DNA of 64,000 nucleotides from contig NC_081415.1 of NCBI RefSeq assembly GCF_030272615.1, positions 368,136,667-368,200,666 of the forward strand. Reading direction: 5' to 3'. The position numbers and the translations under genes were made by a program. Positions 58,901-64,000 of this stretch are shown here, piece by piece; the first letter of the stretch is position 1; each line of letters begins with the position of its first letter. The DNA is from Cryptomeria japonica (Eukaryota; Streptophyta; Pinopsida; Cupressales; Cupressaceae). Below the pieces are notes generated by a model. That model was not told the DNA's origin. It saw nothing but the letters and a program-made list of their open reading frames with translations, and did not search any database.

Positions 58901-60144
58901 TACGATATCGGCTAAAATGACATATCGGGAAGATTGGCGAATGAAAGTACGGCGTTGGTTGTTGGATAAGTTAGGGGAAGGGTGTTGTTACGAAGGTATG
59001 TGAAAATGGAACCGTATAACTGGGAATCAAGACCAACGACACATATCATCTCAGTAGGAGTGATCTCATATGAGGGAACCAAAAGGTTATCCACCAAGAA
59101 CCCATAGCGGGTTTCATTCTGTGGTAGGTCGATCAGTAAGGCAATAGTAGCCATGACATCTGCGGCTCAATTCTTCCCTCCTGGTATCTGCTCAAAGGTT
59201 ATCTTTGTGAAATATTGCTTGAAGTCATCTACCATTTTCTTGTAAGGCATTAGTTTTTCATCCTTTGTTTGGTAGTCATCGGTTGTTTGACAATTTACAA
59301 ATTGAGAGTCACCAAAAATATAAAGTTCCTGGATCTTCCACTGAACTGCAATTCGTAATCCAGTTGTTAATGCCTCATATTTTGCTATGTTATTAGTGCA
59401 AGGAAATGACAATCAGTATCATTTTGGAATGGAATCCCCTTGAGGTGTGATAAAGAGGATGCCAACTCCTGCACCATGTTGCATGTACAAGCTGTCAAAG
59501 TACAGTTGTAAGGCTTCGTGTGTGATACCGCCAGGATGGATTCATCTGGAAATTCTGAAATTATAGGAGCATCATCTATCATGGGTGCATCTACTAACTG
59601 ATCTGTGATAGCTTGTCCCTTTATTGCTTTTTTATCCACATATTCAATGTTGAATTCACTCAAGATCATCACCCATTTGGCTGGTCTACCAATAAGTGTT
59701 GCCTTATTGAGAAGATACTTCAATGGATCAATTCTTGCAACCAGCTTAGTTTTATGAGTTAGCATGTAATATCATAATTTCTACAAAGAAAAAACCACAG
59801 CAAGACACACATGCTCAATTGGTGTGTATTTTATCTCATAACCAACCAAAGTACGACTGATTTAATATACTACCTTTTCTTTGCCTTCAACATCTTGTTG
59901 CACCAAGAGTGCCCCCAGTGTTGTTGGTGTAGCTAATATGTAGAGTAACAAGGGTTGTTTTGGGACCGGTGGCATCAAGACTGGTGGATTAAGAAGATAA
60001 TCTTCGAGTATCTAAAAAAGCCTGTTGACAGTTATCATCCCATTTGAATTTGATGTTTTTGTGTAACAAGTGCTGAAAAGGATGACATTTATCTGCAAGT
60101 TGTGCTATGAATCTTCGTATGGACTGGAGTCTTCCTTGTAAAGA
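58901..60144 (-). pseudogene. RNase H region (two domains) of element E
   Basis: The first RNase H and connection are decayed (KTKLVARIDPLKYLL, then NIEYVDKKAIKGQAI, 59755-59610). The second RNase H shows PCTNNIAKYEALTTG and YIFGDSQFVNCQ (59407-59290). In the first of these the residue that is Glu in C (ITEYEAL) is Lys (IAKYEAL). That position is normally catalytic. The linker to the integrase (59154-58912) has LLVPSYEITPTE. Confidence 0.78.
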
Positions 60145-60880
60145 TCAAAGTTGACTGATATTTCTTTGTGGTGGCATGTCTAAGATCGCTTTGACTTTTG
60201 TTGGATCGGCTTCAATTACTCTCTTTGAAACAATGTATCCAAGGAGCTTCCTAGAGGTTACTCCAAAGACACATTTCTTGGGATTTAGTCTCACTTTGTA
60301 TTTTTCCAACCGATCAAAAATGACTGAAAGGATGTCCAAATGTGTGCCTCTGTCTATTGATTTTCCCAAGAGGTCATCAACATAATCTTCTATAGTTACG
60401 TGCACAATATCATGAAAGATAGTAGTCATGGCTCGTTGGTATGTAGTGTCTACATTCTTTAGCCCAAAGGGCATGACATTCCAACAGAAAGTTCCCAAGG
60501 GACAAGTAAATACTATTTTATGCTGATATTCGGATGCAATTTTTATTTGATTGTAGCCAGAGAATCCGTCCATCAAAGATAACATCGCATGACCTGATGT
60601 GAGATCTACGATCAGGTCGATGTTTGGAAATGGAAAGTCATCTTTAGGACAATCTTTATTGATGTCTCTGAAATCTATGCATATTTGGATGTTGTGATAT
60701 GGCTTATTGACTGGTACTAAGTTGGAGATCCATTCAAGATAATTAATTGGTCATATGAATCCGACATCCAACAATTTTTCAAGTTCTGCCTTTACTAATA
60801 ATGTCACTTGTGGATGCATGTTTCTTAATTTTTGTTTCACTGGCTTTGCTCCTGGTTTAACCATCAAATGATGCATTACT
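60145..60880 (-). pseudogene. Reverse transcriptase of element E
   Basis: It begins near 60880 (MHPQVTLLVKAELEKLL). It continues with WISNLVPVNKPY, CIDFRDINKDCPKDDFPFPN, LMDGFSGYNQIKIA and VMPFGLKNVDTTYQRAM. The active site is DYVDDLLGKS (about 60393-60364), and the thumb begins NPKKCVFGVTSRKLLGYIVS. From 60585 to 60145 the frame is open. One TAG/TGA lies upstream. Confidence 0.9.
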
Positions 60881-62020
60881 AAATCCGGATCCAATCCAGG
60901 CATATTGGTGTACGACCATGAAAAATTTATTTGTCGCTCTATGAAGAAACTTATGAACTTTGGTCTTTCTCTCTCTCTTAGAGATTGTGTCAGGAATATG
61001 TTATGTGGAATCTCTTATGTACCAATGTTTGTTTTGATGGTCTCCTCTACTAACATGGATGATTTTTCTTCATATGATGCTAGGAGAATGTCAAGCCTTC
61101 CATCTTCGGGCTCCTCAGAGAGGTTTTCACCCTTAGATATGTCCTTTCTTTTTACTTTTTTGAGGTCAGACAGTGCCACAATGTGGTTTTCACCATAAAA
61201 CCCATGGTTTATTTTTATTTTTACATTTTTGCAACTGGAAGGCCCAACAACCTCACCAAAATATGCCATGTTGTTGAGTTCTATAGTGTATCTCACCTTA
61301 TGATCTCCAAGCGAAAGATCATCTCATATGCCTGAATAGTCGATGAAGGCCTCATCGTTTTGGAATGTGTCAAATTGTACTGGTCCTTTGTAGTCCCAGT
61401 CAATAAGTTGGTGGTTAAAAAGGGGAAGGCCTTCAATGTTTTCAAAGTCAGTGGGTGTTAGGGTGCAGATACAGTTATATTCGGGTATGTCAACGTAGTT
61501 GTCAAGGTCATCATTGGCACTCTCCTCATCTGTCGTGGTCGTGAATGAGTCCAAATTGTCATCACTAAAAGCGCATTCTAGAATGGGTGTCCTCATTCTT
61601 CATGATTTTGACCTAGAATCTAAAAACAAAGATTGTGTGGGATCCTCAAGGGTTGTTTCTTAACCAAATCTGAATTTTCTATCAAATTCCTCTTCTTCTA
61701 TGGGCTCACTTGGTTCTTTGAATGTCTCAGTGAGTTCATAATCACTAGAGGATTTGTCTGAACCCCATTCCCATTCATTAGAGTCAGTGGAATAGTGGTT
61801 CTCTTGTTGATCATTGGAAATCATGATTTGCAATGCTTCTTCTGATTTGCGAGTGTTTACCCTAGAAGATATGAAACCAAGCCCTTTTGAGCACTATTTT
61901 TTAAATGTCAATTCTAGTTGCAAAGGTTGAGTGATACCTTCTTTTCTTAAGACAAGAGGACTTTTACCATTGTACCCAAACTTTTGTAGGATCTTGAATC
62001 CTTTGCCATATTTTCACATG
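60881..62020 (-). pseudogene. G-patch and pol linker of element E
   Basis: YGKGFKILQKFGYNGKSPLV, then EGITQPLQ, at about 62012-61925 is the G-patch, in the same place as in element C. After it come acidic linker segments (61596-61324 DDNLDSFTTTTDEESANDDL; 61296-61015). The RT entry motif (FSWSYTNMPGLDPDLVMHHL) lies near 60925. Stops are frequent. Confidence 0.75.
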
Positions 62021-62029
62021 GTATCTTGA

Positions 62030-62900
62030 TGTGATCTTGTGTACCATCTTCAGGGTCTTTGTAAAGCATTTTGTATAAGCCTTCTTCCTCCATTTCACCC
62101 TACTTTTGGAATATAGTAGGATCCCACTTCAGTGTAATTATAGATACATGTTTAGAACGATGTGGTCATCCATATTCTTTTGGTGAACTCATAACTTTCC
62201 GTAAGCACATGGTTTGATTTAAAGTGTATTCACCCATGCCTTTGTCTTGATATTTCCCTTTAAGCTCACCTTGCTTTGAAGTTGAAGGTTTTAATGATTT
62301 AGGTTCAATATATGCTAAAGATAGGATAACTTCTCTATTAATTGGAATTATTGTCTTGGCTTTTGGCCTCAAGTTATTGCAGTATATAAATAGATTAGGA
62401 TCACCATTTACTGTTACTTCAACTCCATTGTGAGGAAACGTAATGCATTGATGGTTTGTAGATGGGACTGCTCTCGTCTCATGAATCCATGGACTTCCCA
62501 GCAATATGTTGTATGTGAGATTGATTTCTAGGACTTGACAAACCACATCCTTTGTAATTGGCCCTACTCTGAGAGGTAAAGTGACCGTGCCTTTGGATGA
62601 ACGCTCTTCATCATCATATGCCTTGATGGTAATTTTGTTTGTAGAATTCACAGCTTTATCTGAGTATCCCAATTGTATTATTGTGTTTAAAGTACATATA
62701 TTAAGACCAACTCCTCCATCTATCAGGACTCATTTTATTCGATGTTTGTGTAGGAAGGCTTAAATGTGTAAAGGTGCATTATGTGGTTGGCTTACGGAGG
62801 CATCGTCAGCTTCGGTGAATGTAAGATAATGTGGAATGGAAAGATATCCCACCATGTCTTGAAACTGGTCCATGTTCAGATCAGTGGGGATAGAAGTTTC
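62030..62900 (-). pseudogene. Aspartic protease of element E
   Basis: The active-site block VLIDGGVGLNICTLN lies at about 62728-62685, with D-G-G as in element C. The frame from 62672 to 62166 is open (ERSSKGTVTLPLRVGP, YNILLGSPWIHETRAVPS). A TGA sits just before the active site. Confidence 0.83.
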
Positions 62901-62977
62901 TCTCAAAGTTTTATCAAGGATGGCTTTATGTGCTGGGGATATGCGTAAAAGCTCAAGGATGGAGATAAGTGCAGGAA

Positions 62978-64000
62978 CTAATGTTCTACCAGATTGTACT
63001 CAGGTTTGGTTGCTGAGGAAGCAATGGTTTTAGCTGGAGCACCTTTCAGGGTGACTTTACCTTGACGAGTTGTGACATTACATTCAGAGGTAGATTCAGA
63101 GGAAGGTGCAATGCCTTTTAGGACAACTTTGGGTCTTTTTGTATACTTTTTAGGTGTTTTGTCCTTTATGATAATGGTAGAGACATAATTGTCCATCGAA
63201 ATGTGATTAACAATTGAATCATAGTTATAGGACTCTTTGGTATAGTTGGCTTGCTCATCTGTGGCTTTGGATTTTCCCTTGTCATGTTTAGGGAATGATT
63301 CCTTAAATATCTCATGTTCTTGATTGGATGAATTTCCTTCTATCTCAATGTCACCTCTATCAATAAGATCTTGTATAATATTCTTCAACCGATGAAAATT
63401 TCTTGTTTGATGTCCCTTTCTCTTGTGATATTCATAGTACTCATCATCATTCCACCAATTTGGTTTGACTTTTGGCTCATATGGAGGATTGTCTAGAATT
63501 ATTATTATCTTGTTTGCCACTAGCTTCCTAAAATTTGACTCAAGTGGTTCTCCTAATGGGGTGTATTTCCTTTGTGGTTTTGAAGTTGTTTGTAGAACTT
63601 GATCTAGAAAGAATGATTTTGGGTCTCACTGTGTTAGCATCAACAACGCCATCTTTACTATGTTCTTGTTCTTGATCCAAAATCATGGCTTGTCTTTTCC
63701 TTTAAAGTCCTCTTTGTTTTCTTTGAATATATTAATGACTCCTTTCTCAATTAAGACCTTCTCTGTTGCTAAGCCTTTTTTAATGATGTCCTTAAAAGTA
63801 GAAAAACAATCTTTCCTTAAGTCATAACCAATTTCTCTGTGGACATTTTGTGTAAACATCTCTACCATTTGTTTTTGTGGAATTTCACAAGAACATCTGC
63901 TAGCTAATTTCCTCCATCTTTGTAAGAATGATGAAAATGACTTGCCATCCTTTTGCTTGGTTTTGCACAAAGTGGTGACTGATATATTTGTCTCTATGTT
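62978..64000 (-). pseudogene. gag of element E, partial at window edge
   Basis: The retrotransposon gag domain enters at the window edge (MCKTKQKDGKSFSSFLQRWR, KQMVEMFTQNVHREIGYDLR, 63970-63830). After a stop at 63683 the frame continues to 62978. The former zinc knuckle reads YYEYHKRKGHQTRNF, with Tyr and Phe where Cys is usual. The N-terminus is outside the window. Confidence 0.83.

Larger units (their letters stand above)
43616..64000 (-). mobile_element. Element E: Tat-type Ty3/gypsy element, minus strand, with antisense PMD gene
   Basis: From right to left the window shows gag (truncated by the window edge), protease, G-patch, RT, RNase H, second RNase H, integrase, a PMD gene on the opposite strand, a polypurine tract and the 3' LTR. 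The design is the same as element C, and the proteins are similar by eye. The 3' LTR contains element F, and a candidate solo LTR sits after the integrase. The 5' LTR lies beyond 64000. Confidence 0.9.

Noticed and set aside
1-64000. Endogenous pararetrovirus or plastid/mitochondrial insert
   Set aside because: All RT blocks have integrase neighbours and LTRs of copia or gypsy type. No movement protein, organelle gene or rRNA is visible.

Overview
The window looks like intergenic, repeat-dominated nuclear DNA from a large plant genome. I find no intact host gene, rRNA, tRNA or CRISPR array. The evidence is AT-rich sequence, Ty1/copia LTRs of about 0.9-1.5 kb, initiator-Met-type primer binding sites (TGGTATCA...), Ty3/gypsy Tat-type elements with a TGGCGCC primer binding site and a plant mobile domain (PMD) gene, and insertions nested up to three deep. 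A gymnosperm would fit, but I cannot prove the taxon from sequence alone.

Layout, left to right. Element A (1-2040) is the 3' end of a copia element. After an unassigned 0.9 kb comes element D (2942-37526), a non-autonomous LTR element in which I see no sense pol. Element C (4435-29301), a Tat-type gypsy element, sits in D exactly at the boundary between D's 5' LTR and its primer binding site. Element B (10889-18397), a full-length copia element, sits in C just after C's G-patch domain. D's interior resumes at 29307 and carries a long antisense gene (34217 to 31286). Element G (37527-43615) begins where D's 3' LTR breaks off. It carries a plus-strand gene that I judge by eye to be related to D's. 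Element E (43616-64000, minus strand) is a second Tat-type element that runs off the right edge. Its 3' LTR is split by element F (43994-50611), a non-autonomous copia-like element with a perfect GATAC target duplication. A candidate solo LTR (56126-57712) lies between E's integrase and its 3' noncoding region.

Most reading frames carry stops or frameshifts, many of them explainable by C-to-T decay. The elements are therefore described as relics.

The most interesting pattern is a recurrent pairing. Four elements (C, D, E, G) carry an accessory non-pol gene, and directly upstream of it, or in its first intron, lies a cluster of a short repeated motif that is specific to that element and often palindromic. 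These are 34-bp palindromes in G, 21-bp palindromes in D, ACTCRTACGAGT-like words in C, and a 20-bp CpG-rich minisatellite plus longer tandem repeats in E. In C and E the gene is an antisense PMD gene with its own TATA box. In D and G it is an unrecognised gene of about 1,000 codons. F has a comparable gene of 1,070 codons, and both F and B are unusually rich in ACCGGT. One reading is that these are self-recognition or anti-silencing modules that retroelements have evolved repeatedly, formally similar to the VANC proteins and their target motifs in VANDAL transposons. That reading is inference.
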